DNA of 64,000 nucleotides from NCBI GenBank assembly GCA_943788145.1, contig CALSPD010000009.1, positions 1-64,000 on the forward strand, read 5' to 3'. The position numbers and the translations under genes are program-made. Source of the DNA: an uncultured Flavobacteriales bacterium. Its GTDB lineage: Bacteria > Bacteroidota > Bacteroidia > Flavobacteriales_G > Salibacteraceae. The notes under the pieces are model-generated. The model worked only from the letters and a program-made list of their open reading frames with translations. It was not told where the DNA came from and did no database searches. Position 1 is the stretch's first letter. Each line of letters starts with the position of its first letter. Positions 41,772 through 49,879 of the stretch are shown here, piece by piece.

Positions 41772-43105
41772 TGAGTGATATAAAAAACATAGACGAACTT
41801 TTTAAGGCTAAACTGACCGGTGCTGCCCCAGCTGCCTATTCCGAAGCTGCTTGGATGAGTGCAAATCAAATGCTGAATGGTCATTTCAGGGCGCTATTTC
41901 TTAAAAAACTAGTCTTGTGGTCATTACCTGTTTTACTCTCTATCGGAATTGGCTCGGCACTATATTTCCAGCAACTCGAGCAGGTAAACTTCGAATATGT
42001 ACATCAACTCGGCATCGAAATGCGCCAAAGCAAAAAATCGGACGTTGAGTTTTATTCTACTGAGCAGGTAACTGAAAAACATTATTCGTCTCTCGCGGCA
42101 TTCAAAGTAAGCCAAGCATTTGAAGCTAAACCAGCCGACACAAAAGCGACACGATCCAAGCAATATAATACGACCAAATCTTCAGGCGATGTGCCTCAAA
42201 ACACTCCCGAGCTAGCTTCGGTTAACAACACAAAATCGAACAATTTATCTAAACAAGGCTCAAATCTTTCCGTTTCTGCGGACGATTCTGACTCACAAGG
42301 CCTGGCTGCTCATTCAAGCTCATCTAATCCAACAGAAGCTTTAAATCAGCAAGGTGCATCAACTCAGATGACAAGTACAGAAATGGCTCGGCTCCGATTG
42401 GGCAATTCCTTATCTAAGCTTTCTTTAGGCCGGCTGCCTTCGGTCCTTGACAATTATGCCTTTGGTCTTAGCGATAAGAATGATCAAGGTGCTCCTCTTG
42501 TTAACGAATTGAAGAAGTTGCAACTCATGGCTGAATTTGGCGTGTTGACCGGCCCCGGATTTCACGACCTCAACGGCAATCGAAAGGCATTAGGATTTGG
42601 TTTACACGGTCAATTGCTAGCTAAATACCACTTGGGTCAATCCGTTTATTTAGACCTCGCTGTTGGTGCGTTTAATCGCACTAGTCTAACAAAAAATGGG
42701 TCGTTTATTGGTCAGTCAAGCACACAAATTGATATCACCCCCTTGTCGCTCAATTACGCAAGTATCTTAGTCGGTGTTGGTTATCGTATTGGTGCCAGAC
42801 ATGCAATTGGTGGCGGCATGCAGTTTAACCCCCTCCTTTCTGTTTTGGCAAAAAAGGAAAAATCTGTCGCTGGAGAAACGGAGTCAACGGTAAGTTATAT
42901 CAACGATAAAAATGGATTTTATGCTCTTGATGCCGCCTTTGTGATCAACTATCGAATTGCCGTTGCCGAACGGCTCGATGCCACCGCTGGCTTGCAGCTT
43001 GGATTTATGGATGCCACCGACAACAGCATTTTTAATTCTGGGGACATTAATGATTTTAATAGTCTGCTGAAGCTAGGCTTATCCTACAGACTTACGCAGC
43101 GTTAA
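41771..43105 (+). CDS. Probable dual-membrane-spanning anti-sigma factor
   Basis: 444 aa in three parts. Residues 1-45 are hydrophilic with the pattern NIDELFKAKL...AAWMSANQML that I associate with short cytoplasmic anti-sigma segments of Bacteroidota. One membrane helix follows (about 47-66, LVLWSLPVLLSIGIGSALYF). Residues 70-245 are Ser/Thr/Gln/Asn-rich and likely disordered. Residues 251-444 look like an outer-membrane beta-barrel (MAEFGVLTGPGFHDLN, ILVGVGYRIGARHAIGGG, KLGLSYRL). A chain fixed in both membranes matches the Dma proteins reported from Bacteroides thetaiotaomicron. It is coupled to the ECF sigma gene and overlaps recJ by 14 bases. Confidence 0.75.
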   Translation: MSDIKNIDELFKAKLTGAAPAAYSEAAWMSANQMLNGHFRALFLKKLVLWSLPVLLSIGIGSALYFQQLEQVNFEYVHQLGIEMRQSKKSDVEFYSTEQVTEKHYSSLAAFKVSQAFEAKPADTKATRSKQYNTTKSSGDVPQNTPELASVNNTKSNNLSKQGSNLSVSADDSDSQGLAAHSSSSNPTEALNQQGASTQMTSTEMARLRLGNSLSKLSLGRLPSVLDNYAFGLSDKNDQGAPLVNELKKLQLMAEFGVLTGPGFHDLNGNRKALGFGLHGQLLAKYHLGQSVYLDLAVGAFNRTSLTKNGSFIGQSSTQIDITPLSLNYASILVGVGYRIGARHAIGGGMQFNPLLSVLAKKEKSVAGETESTVSYINDKNGFYALDAAFVINYRIAVAERLDATAGLQLGFMDATDNSIFNSGDINDFNSLLKLGLSYRLTQR

Positions 43106-44828
43106 AGCGAATGTCCTTAACCATGAGTTCCAAGTTTTTCTGACCTCTAAACTCATTTATTTCGAGCACATACACTAGGCTAAACGGTTTACCGGACTTC
43201 ATCGTTTCCATGTGTTCGCCAAGTCCGAAGCCAATTCCACCCATCTTGATTTTTTCATTCCCTTGTTGGGAAACAAGGAATTTCAAATGAGAACCATCGC
43301 CCACACACTTGGATTTTCCGGTGTCGATCACGTTGTGCGTTACAAATACGGGGCGCATATTCTCTGGTCCAAAAGGAGCCATGCGATTCATCGAGTCATA
43401 AAACCGCGCATTGATTTGATCAAAATCAAGTTCGATATCAATTTCTAGGCTTGGTATAAGCTGTTCGGGTAATATTTTCTCGGCTACTGCCCGTTCGAAT
43501 CGTTCTTTGAATGCCGCTAAGTTTTCCTTCGCCAAGGTCATTCCTGCGGCCGCTTGATGCCCGCCAAAATTTTCTAGCAAATCAGCGCAAGTCTCAATAG
43601 CCGCATGGACATCAAATCCGCGAACAGATCGCGCGGAACCAGAAACTTTACCATTGGATTCAGTTAAAATAATGGTGGGTCGGTAATACTGATCTTGCAC
43701 CCTTGAAGCAACAATGCCTACCACACCTTTATGCCAATGTTCGGCAAAAAGCATAGTCGATTTCAAATTAGGATCTTCACCTTCAAGCATTTCTAGTGCT
43801 TCCTCCAACATATCTAGATCGACTTCCCTCCGTTCCATGTTATTTTCAACAACCCGAGCCGCGGGCTCTTCTGCCTTCTTTGTGGTTTGAGCTGTCAATA
43901 ATTCAACCGCCAGTTGCCCGTGTTCCATGCGGCCAGCCGCGTTAATCCGAGGTCCGATTACAAAGACAAGGTCAGTAATCGTCAAGGGTCGCTTAAGCTG
44001 ACCATCTTTATACAGCCCTCCATTCTCCAGCAACATAGCGAGTCCAGGTCGAAGAGATTGTTCCATGAGTCTTAATCCAAAGTGGCACAGTAGGCGGTTT
44101 TCACCAGTGATGGGAACAATATCGCAACCAGCTGCTATTGCCACCAAATCCAAAAACTGCCGAGGTTCTGATTCTTCCAACTTCCACGTTATCGTCAATG
44201 CATCGATCAACTTATAGCCAATTCCACAACCAGACAAGGATTTGTATGGATACGGACAGTCGCTTTGCAACGGATTTAAAATGGCCAGCGCAGCCGGAAC
44301 TTCCGCCCCTGGCAAATGATGGTCACAAATTATGAAGTCAATACCTCGCTCATTGGCATATGCCACTTGATCAATCGCTTTTATTCCGCAGTCGAGGGCG
44401 ATGATTAAAGAAACATCGTTGTCTTGAGCAAAATCAATCCCTTGAAAACTGATGCCATAACCTTCTCCGTATCGATCGGGGATGTAATACGAAACTCGGT
44501 CGTAGTGATTGGTGAGAAAGGTATAAACCAACGCGACAGAGGTGGTGCCATCTACATCATAATCACCGTAAACAAGTATGTTTTCTCCCGCCTCAACTGC
44601 TTGGGTTATTCGCTCTACGGCCTTGTCCATTCCTTTCATGAGAAAAGGATGGTGAAAGGAAGATATGCTTGGGTTAAAATAGTTTTTTGCGGCCTCAAAA
44701 TCCTGTATTCCACGCTGTAAAAGCAGTTTCGCCAGCGGGTCGCTGGCGTTGATGGCAGAACGCAAGTTGGCCACTTCTTGGGCTGTAGGCTGTTGCCGCA
44801 AAATCCAACGTTTTTCTACCCTAGTCAC
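43092..44828 (-). CDS. recJ: Single-stranded-DNA-specific exonuclease RecJ
   Basis: 578 aa. The DHH phosphoesterase motifs are intact: LVYGDYDVDGTTSVALVY (motif I), LIIALDCGIKAID (II), FIICDHHLPG (III) and LSGCGIGYKLIDAL (IV), with the DHHA1 domain carrying GGHQAAAGMTL and a C-terminal OB-fold. RecJ degrades ssDNA 5' to 3' in recombination and mismatch repair. It is three bases downstream of the LysM-protein gene on the same strand, so probably co-transcribed. Confidence 0.96.
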   Translation of the reverse strand: MTRVEKRWILRQQPTAQEVANLRSAINASDPLAKLLLQRGIQDFEAAKNYFNPSISSFHHPFLMKGMDKAVERITQAVEAGENILVYGDYDVDGTTSVALVYTFLTNHYDRVSYYIPDRYGEGYGISFQGIDFAQDNDVSLIIALDCGIKAIDQVAYANERGIDFIICDHHLPGAEVPAALAILNPLQSDCPYPYKSLSGCGIGYKLIDALTITWKLEESEPRQFLDLVAIAAGCDIVPITGENRLLCHFGLRLMEQSLRPGLAMLLENGGLYKDGQLKRPLTITDLVFVIGPRINAAGRMEHGQLAVELLTAQTTKKAEEPAARVVENNMERREVDLDMLEEALEMLEGEDPNLKSTMLFAEHWHKGVVGIVASRVQDQYYRPTIILTESNGKVSGSARSVRGFDVHAAIETCADLLENFGGHQAAAGMTLAKENLAAFKERFERAVAEKILPEQLIPSLEIDIELDFDQINARFYDSMNRMAPFGPENMRPVFVTHNVIDTGKSKCVGDGSHLKFLVSQQGNEKIKMGGIGFGLGEHMETMKSGKPFSLVYVLEINEFRGQKNLELMVKDIRFNAA

Positions 44829-44831
44829 GAA

Positions 44832-46304
44832 CTAAAAATCCATTTGATCGATGCGCGATATAGTCTTACGCATAATTGTTTTATCCAAGGTTCCAAATGG
44901 ATTGTATTCAAAAGCCTTGTAACTATTGATTTCTTCATATCCATCCAAGATTACGACACGACCTTTTCCGCGTTGTCCAGAATTGCTGGCAGCCTCCAAA
45001 ATAAGTGCTGCGAACGGATGGCCCTCAGGAAAATGCTCCACATAAACGGGCGTTTGATACACCCGCACTTTTTTTCCTTTGACTTTTACTAAATACTCAT
45101 GACGGGTCATTTCTACAACAAAACCCAGCGCCAATCGCTTATCCGTGCTGCTCAATGAATCAATGGTAACGCCCATCAGCTCCGCTACGGACAAGTATTT
45201 ACTGTTTTGATTGGTCACCGTTCGCTCGTCCTTGAGTTTCACGATTTGATGCGCAGGATTGAGGTCAGCAACAAAAAACTCTTTGAGCTCAAATTTTCGC
45301 TTCGAAGCTGTATCGAAAAAATTGACAAACTGTTGCTCTAGCAGACTACTGGCCATCAATTCATTTGCTGAGAGTAAAGGCGTTGTTGGCGCCTCTACAA
45401 TCAATTCTCCCGTTTCTGGGTCAACAGCCGATGGCTCATCTAATGCAGCCTGAATTTTCGCCAAGTTCTCAAGGCTCTCGTTGATGTTTTTAGAAAGCTC
45501 GTTTAAGTTAGCAAGGGCCTTTTTTGTTTCTGGACTCGCCTCCTCTGGTATTTCTTCTATTTCAATCGGCTCAATAATCGCTAATTCCTCCTTTGCTGGT
45601 TCTACTGGTTTTGCCGGCTCGACTGGTTCTATTGGCTTTTGAATAACTTCTGGTTCCCTGGCCACAACTTTAGGTTCTGTTTTGGCTGGAGTTATGGGTG
45701 CTGGCTCGACAACCTTGACTGCTTCGGGGTTTGGTACTGCGGGTTTCGCCACAGGGGCAGGCTTTTCAACTTTAGGTGGGGCAGTAACAGCTGGCTTAAC
45801 CTCAGGCTGTTTAGCAGGTATTGAAGCTGTGTTTTTAACTGGAGGAGCAGTCGGTACGACAGCGCCTCCCTTTTTACTTTTATTCAATAGCGAAATGGCT
45901 TCTTCCATCGGTGTAAGCTGCACAACTACCTCTTTTATTGGCTCAGGTTCTGGTTCAATATCTTCAGATTTAAGATAAACGGGCTGTGCCTTGGGGATTG
46001 ACACTTGCGTGGCATCCTTGCTCATCGCCTCTGCCGATTCATCGGTATATGGAATCTTGATTTTCGTTCCCGTTGCTGGCGGATTGCTTAGCCCTGGATT
46101 GTTCTTTTCAATGGATGAGACATCTGAAAAATAGGCTGCGGCAATGGCGCTCAGGCTTTGCCCTTCTAAAACCGTATGTTGGTAGAATACATCTCCACCA
46201 ATAACCTTAATGGCAGAATTAACATTGGTTATTTGCGCCTGTCCCACTTGAATGCCAAAGCACAGGACGAAAATTAATTTGAAATAAACCAGCTTTCCGT
46301 GCAT
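44832..46304 (-). CDS. Periplasmic LysM-domain protein with long Pro/Glu/Lys-rich linker
   Basis: 490 aa. A signal peptide (ends QVGQAQ) precedes one LysM domain (about residues 38-85, HTVLEGQSLSAIAAAYFSD), which binds peptidoglycan glycans. Residues about 115-265 are a low-complexity Pro/Glu/Lys/Val linker that could span much of the periplasm. A short coiled-coil-like helix (KALANLNELSKNINESLENL) and an alpha/beta C-terminal domain with a repeated KVKGKKVRVYQTPVYVEHF element follow. I do not recognise the C-terminal domain. A TAAATTCG -7 element lies four bases before the ATG, suggesting a leaderless message shared with recJ. Confidence 0.8.
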   Translation of the reverse strand: MHGKLVYFKLIFVLCFGIQVGQAQITNVNSAIKVIGGDVFYQHTVLEGQSLSAIAAAYFSDVSSIEKNNPGLSNPPATGTKIKIPYTDESAEAMSKDATQVSIPKAQPVYLKSEDIEPEPEPIKEVVVQLTPMEEAISLLNKSKKGGAVVPTAPPVKNTASIPAKQPEVKPAVTAPPKVEKPAPVAKPAVPNPEAVKVVEPAPITPAKTEPKVVAREPEVIQKPIEPVEPAKPVEPAKEELAIIEPIEIEEIPEEASPETKKALANLNELSKNINESLENLAKIQAALDEPSAVDPETGELIVEAPTTPLLSANELMASSLLEQQFVNFFDTASKRKFELKEFFVADLNPAHQIVKLKDERTVTNQNSKYLSVAELMGVTIDSLSSTDKRLALGFVVEMTRHEYLVKVKGKKVRVYQTPVYVEHFPEGHPFAALILEAASNSGQRGKGRVVILDGYEEINSYKAFEYNPFGTLDKTIMRKTISRIDQMDF

Positions 46305-46308
46305 GGGC

Positions 46309-46316
46309 CGAATTTA
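46309..46316 (-). promoter_or_regulatory. -7 element TAAATTCG before the LysM-protein gene
   Basis: Minus-strand TAAATTCG fits a TAnnTT(T/C)G pattern, four bases from the ATG at 46304. Confidence 0.35.
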
Positions 46317-46342
46317 TAGCAAAATGGCTTTAATTCACCTGT

Positions 46343-47431
46343 TTAACTCGAAAGCTTCTGATTCACCACATCTGTCTGTATCCGAATAGACGCCTTGTGG
46401 ATTTCGTTCCATACCGCATGAATCAAATCTGCATCAATTTCATTGGCCTGTGCAAAATTCATTCGGTCTTTTATGATCTGCCTCCATCGTTCTAACTGAA
46501 AAACGGTAACGCCATGATCGGCTTTATAGGCCCCGATTTGCTCCACGACTTGCTGCCTACGCTTGAGGTTTTCCATCAGGTTGTGGTCCAATTCATCGAT
46601 TAATTTTCGCAGCTGCTCCAATTGATTGATGGCGATGCTGTCTTCAAAATGCAGCTGACGTTCTTGCAGCGAATCGAGGAAGGCTTCAAACTGATCGAGC
46701 ACAATCTGCTGCTTTGGATCGCTGAGCGCCTTGTCTGGATCGGGATGTGTTTCTATCATCAGTCCGTCAAAACCTAAATCAAGTGCCTTCTGCGCTATTT
46801 CTTTCAATAAATATCGTTTACCCGCTATGTGGCTCGGGTCAACGAGAATTTCTAATTGCGGAAACTTGGTTTTTAATTCAATTGGAATTTCCCAATTCGG
46901 GCTGTTGCGATAGACGGATTCTTGGTAGGTGCTGAAACCTCTGTGTACGGCAACCAACTTGTGGATGCCTGCCGCATATAACCTCTCCAAGGCTCCTATC
47001 CACAATTGCAAATCAGGATTGAGTGGGTTTTTTACGAAAACGGGGATGTCGCGTCCCTTAAGTTCGTTAGCAATCTCTTGCACAGAAAATGGATTGACCG
47101 TTGTGCGAGCACCAATCCATAAGTGGCGAATTCCAGCATCAAGAGCCGCTCGAACGTGTTCCGCATTGGCGACTTCAATTACGAAGGGAATACCGTAAGC
47201 CTCCTCCGCTTTGATTAACCAAGGAAGGGCCTTTTTACCCATTCCTTCGAATGAATTTGGTCTGGTTCGAGGCTTCCAAACGCCAGCTCGAAGCAATTGC
47301 ACCCGACCCGATGCGGCAAGTTTTTCGGCCACATCCATGATCTGTCCTTCACTTTCTGCGCTGCAAGGTCCCGCAATGATTAGTGGGGAAGTCGGATGTG
47401 GAAGCCAATGTTTGGTTGGAATGGTTTGCAT
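46343..47431 (-). CDS. Bifunctional DAHP synthase / chorismate mutase
   Basis: 362 aa. The N-terminal part is a type I-beta/KDO8P-like 3-deoxy-7-phosphoheptulonate synthase (LIIAGPCSAES, RAGVWKPRTRPNSFEG, IGARTTVNPF, VDPSHIAGKR). The C-terminal ~95 residues are an AroQ-type chorismate mutase helical domain (QLEQLRKLIDELDHNLMENL, RRQQVVEQIGAYKADHG). The enzyme joins the first step of aromatic synthesis to the first step toward Phe and Tyr, with feedback control through the mutase domain as known for the family. ATG 47431 is preferred to the TTG at 47449. Confidence 0.95.
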   Translation of the reverse strand: MQTIPTKHWLPHPTSPLIIAGPCSAESEGQIMDVAEKLAASGRVQLLRAGVWKPRTRPNSFEGMGKKALPWLIKAEEAYGIPFVIEVANAEHVRAALDAGIRHLWIGARTTVNPFSVQEIANELKGRDIPVFVKNPLNPDLQLWIGALERLYAAGIHKLVAVHRGFSTYQESVYRNSPNWEIPIELKTKFPQLEILVDPSHIAGKRYLLKEIAQKALDLGFDGLMIETHPDPDKALSDPKQQIVLDQFEAFLDSLQERQLHFEDSIAINQLEQLRKLIDELDHNLMENLKRRQQVVEQIGAYKADHGVTVFQLERWRQIIKDRMNFAQANEIDADLIHAVWNEIHKASIRIQTDVVNQKLSS

Positions 47432-47450
47432 AGAAATAGAAACAAGCAAA

Positions 47451-47458
47451 CGAAGGTA
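47451..47458 (-). promoter_or_regulatory. -7 element TACCTTCG before the DAHP synthase gene
   Basis: Minus-strand TACCTTCG, 19 bases before ATG 47431. It sits just past the TonB-receptor stop, so the aromatic gene need not depend on the iron-type operon upstream. Confidence 0.4.
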
Positions 47459-47473
47459 TAGTTTGACGGGCTT

Positions 47474-49879
47474 TTAAATCTTCACTTGAAGCGTAAAGAA
47501 GAACATTCTGCGCTGGGCTGGAATAATGCCTGGGCCTGGATATCCGGTGGCCCTTCTGGTGAAATAGATTTTATCCGTCAAGTTATTGACGCTCGCCTCT
47601 AGAGTAAATCGATCCCAAGTGTAATTCGTACTTAAATCCATGACGGTATAACTTGGAATGACTCCAACCGTTGCATCTGGATAAAATGCTGCGTTTGAAG
47701 CATCGGTAAACTGATCGCTTACATGATTCAGTTGCCAACCCGCTCCAAACCCCTTCACCTTTATGGAGACGCCCGTTTTATAGTTTATCAACGGGACGTT
47801 TTCAACTCGATTGTTGGCAAACACCTTTTCATTCGATGCCAAATAGCGCGCATCGACCAACGCAATGTTGTTGAACCAATTCAGCTTCCACGTTTTTTCG
47901 CTTCCCATCAATTTCAACAAATCCAGTTCTTCAAACAACTCTATACCTACAAATCGCGCATCCGCGATATTGGTGCGAACGAGCTTCGTTGTAGTGCCAT
48001 CAATGGCTTTTTGAACCTGACCGATTCGATTGTTATACATCATGACGAAAATGCTGGCATCAACCGTTAAGGCGTTTCTCAAGAGTTTTCCTCTAAAGCC
48101 AAGATCGGTGGTGAAGCCATGCTCATCGCTGAGGGTAGAATCGACCAATAGATTGTCGTTTACTACCCGAACATCGGAAAAGTTTATGGCGCGGTAATTC
48201 TGTGAAACGTTGGAATAGATTTCAAGGTCTTCAAAACAGCGATAGGTGGTACCTAAGCCAAAAAGCAACATGTTTCGCGGATTGACATCGCTGGAAGTGA
48301 TGCGTTGACTGCTCAACACCTCATTCGTCAAAGGATGGCGATTTTCACTCAAATAATAGCCTGAGTTTTCGGTTCGAATGTACTCGTAACGCACGCCTGG
48401 CGTGACATACCAACATCCGCTTATGGGGATGAGCGCTTCACTGAAAACCGAAACATTTTGGGATGGAAAGGCGAAATCTGAACCTTCTAGCGCACTCGGG
48501 TTTTGAAATTCGAATTCGGGTCCAGCAAAACCCTGAGCATGTCCTTGACGGCTTCGCGTATTACCTTGATACAAACGCGTTCCAAGCAATATTGCCCCTG
48601 GATTTGACCGAATATTGAAGCGCTGAATCAACCGTGTTTCGTTACCCACATTTAAGTATTGACCCAAAATCAAATCGCGGCTTCCCATCGTATCGACCCG
48701 ATTGATATTGCCTAAAAACCCAAGGGCAGCTCGCTCGGCCTTCACACCAAATGTTTTACTGTTGATGGTGAGGTTTTCGGTCAGTTTTCCATTTATGGTG
48801 ACGTCTGCAACATTCCAATTCACATTAAACCAGTTTCGGGTTCGAACGCTTTGACTTGGGTCGATTTCAAACATGCGATCAGACAAACCTCCGGGTTGTT
48901 TCGCTATATAGAAATAATGCGAATACGCTAGATCAATGGACCATTTTTCTCCCAGTTTTCTCCCAACTTGAGCATAGCCAGCCTTGGCATTAAAAAAACT
49001 ATTTGGCCTCCAGCCACTGCCTTGCTTATGCTGATAATAGCCATAGTAATTCCATTTCCCGACCGTTCCGCCAACGCTGTTGAATGAACTAAAAAAGCCA
49101 TAACTCCCAGTGGTTTGTCGGCTCACGACTTCAATCGGTTTATCGGCAGGGCCGCGTTTCATTTTGAAATTGAGTAAGCCTCCAAACTGCGTCCCATATT
49201 GCAAGGATGCGGCTCCACGCACAATTTCTATTTGATCCACCGCCTCTATGGTCGGTGTGTAATAACTTTCAGGATAACCCAAGGCATCGGCAGCAATGTC
49301 GTAGCCATCTTGACGCGTATTAAAATTTGTTGTTCGTTTTGGATCGAGCCCGCGAACTCCGACACCCATTTGCAATCCACCGGCATCGGTTTCCTGCACA
49401 TTCACCCCGGGCACTTTGGCAAAAACCTGTCGTCCATTGTTCGTTGCGCGATTGATGGACATCTCCTCCGGAACAATGATTTCATTCTTTTTGGCCGCGT
49501 AAAGTCCATCGACTTCAATGTATTTCAAATAGCTCACTCCCGTTCCTGTTTTCTTAGAGTCTTCTACCTTGACAGCTTCAAGTTGCTGATGCAATTGCTT
49601 CAAGACAACGGTTAGGATTTCCGCGTCAAACGTGCTGACCGTTAGGGTTTTTGACTCATATCCTTCTATAAATACGGTGACGATGTGTTCGCCATCTGAA
49701 AGATCGAACATGTGAATCAATCCGTTTTCATCCGATTCAAACGAACGATCGGTTTGATCAACAAATGCAACGGCTTTGCTCGCTTCGTGCGGTATTCCAA
49801 GCACAAGCAGGCGAATTTCACCCGCATTAACCAACGGGGTCAATAGCACAAACAGCAATATCGTCAACCAAACCCTCAC
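47474..49879 (-). CDS. TonB-dependent outer-membrane receptor
   Basis: 801 aa. A signal peptide (ends LVNAGE) leads into a small carboxypeptidase-regulatory-like domain (about 25-100). The plug follows (NGRQVFAKVPGVNVQETDAG, RGLDPKRTTNFNTRQDGYDI, EIVRGAASLQYGTQFGGLLN), then a 22-strand-type barrel ending in an aromatic-rich FFTLQVKI. The plug is closest in style to FecA-like siderophore/iron-citrate receptors. Start GTG 49879 overlaps the HTTM gene stop by four bases (GTGA). It ends the DUF4856-imelysin-HTTM operon, which supports uptake of iron or a similar metal complex; the ligand is not readable. Confidence 0.93.
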   Translation of the reverse strand: MRVWLTILLFVLLTPLVNAGEIRLLVLGIPHEASKAVAFVDQTDRSFESDENGLIHMFDLSDGEHIVTVFIEGYESKTLTVSTFDAEILTVVLKQLHQQLEAVKVEDSKKTGTGVSYLKYIEVDGLYAAKKNEIIVPEEMSINRATNNGRQVFAKVPGVNVQETDAGGLQMGVGVRGLDPKRTTNFNTRQDGYDIAADALGYPESYYTPTIEAVDQIEIVRGAASLQYGTQFGGLLNFKMKRGPADKPIEVVSRQTTGSYGFFSSFNSVGGTVGKWNYYGYYQHKQGSGWRPNSFFNAKAGYAQVGRKLGEKWSIDLAYSHYFYIAKQPGGLSDRMFEIDPSQSVRTRNWFNVNWNVADVTINGKLTENLTINSKTFGVKAERAALGFLGNINRVDTMGSRDLILGQYLNVGNETRLIQRFNIRSNPGAILLGTRLYQGNTRSRQGHAQGFAGPEFEFQNPSALEGSDFAFPSQNVSVFSEALIPISGCWYVTPGVRYEYIRTENSGYYLSENRHPLTNEVLSSQRITSSDVNPRNMLLFGLGTTYRCFEDLEIYSNVSQNYRAINFSDVRVVNDNLLVDSTLSDEHGFTTDLGFRGKLLRNALTVDASIFVMMYNNRIGQVQKAIDGTTTKLVRTNIADARFVGIELFEELDLLKLMGSEKTWKLNWFNNIALVDARYLASNEKVFANNRVENVPLINYKTGVSIKVKGFGAGWQLNHVSDQFTDASNAAFYPDATVGVIPSYTVMDLSTNYTWDRFTLEASVNNLTDKIYFTRRATGYPGPGIIPAQRRMFFFTLQVKI

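Noticed and set aside
45682-45978. 98-aa Gly/Thr-rich plus-strand ORF
   Set aside because: It is the complement of the Pro/Glu/Lys linker of the LysM protein and open only because of that composition.
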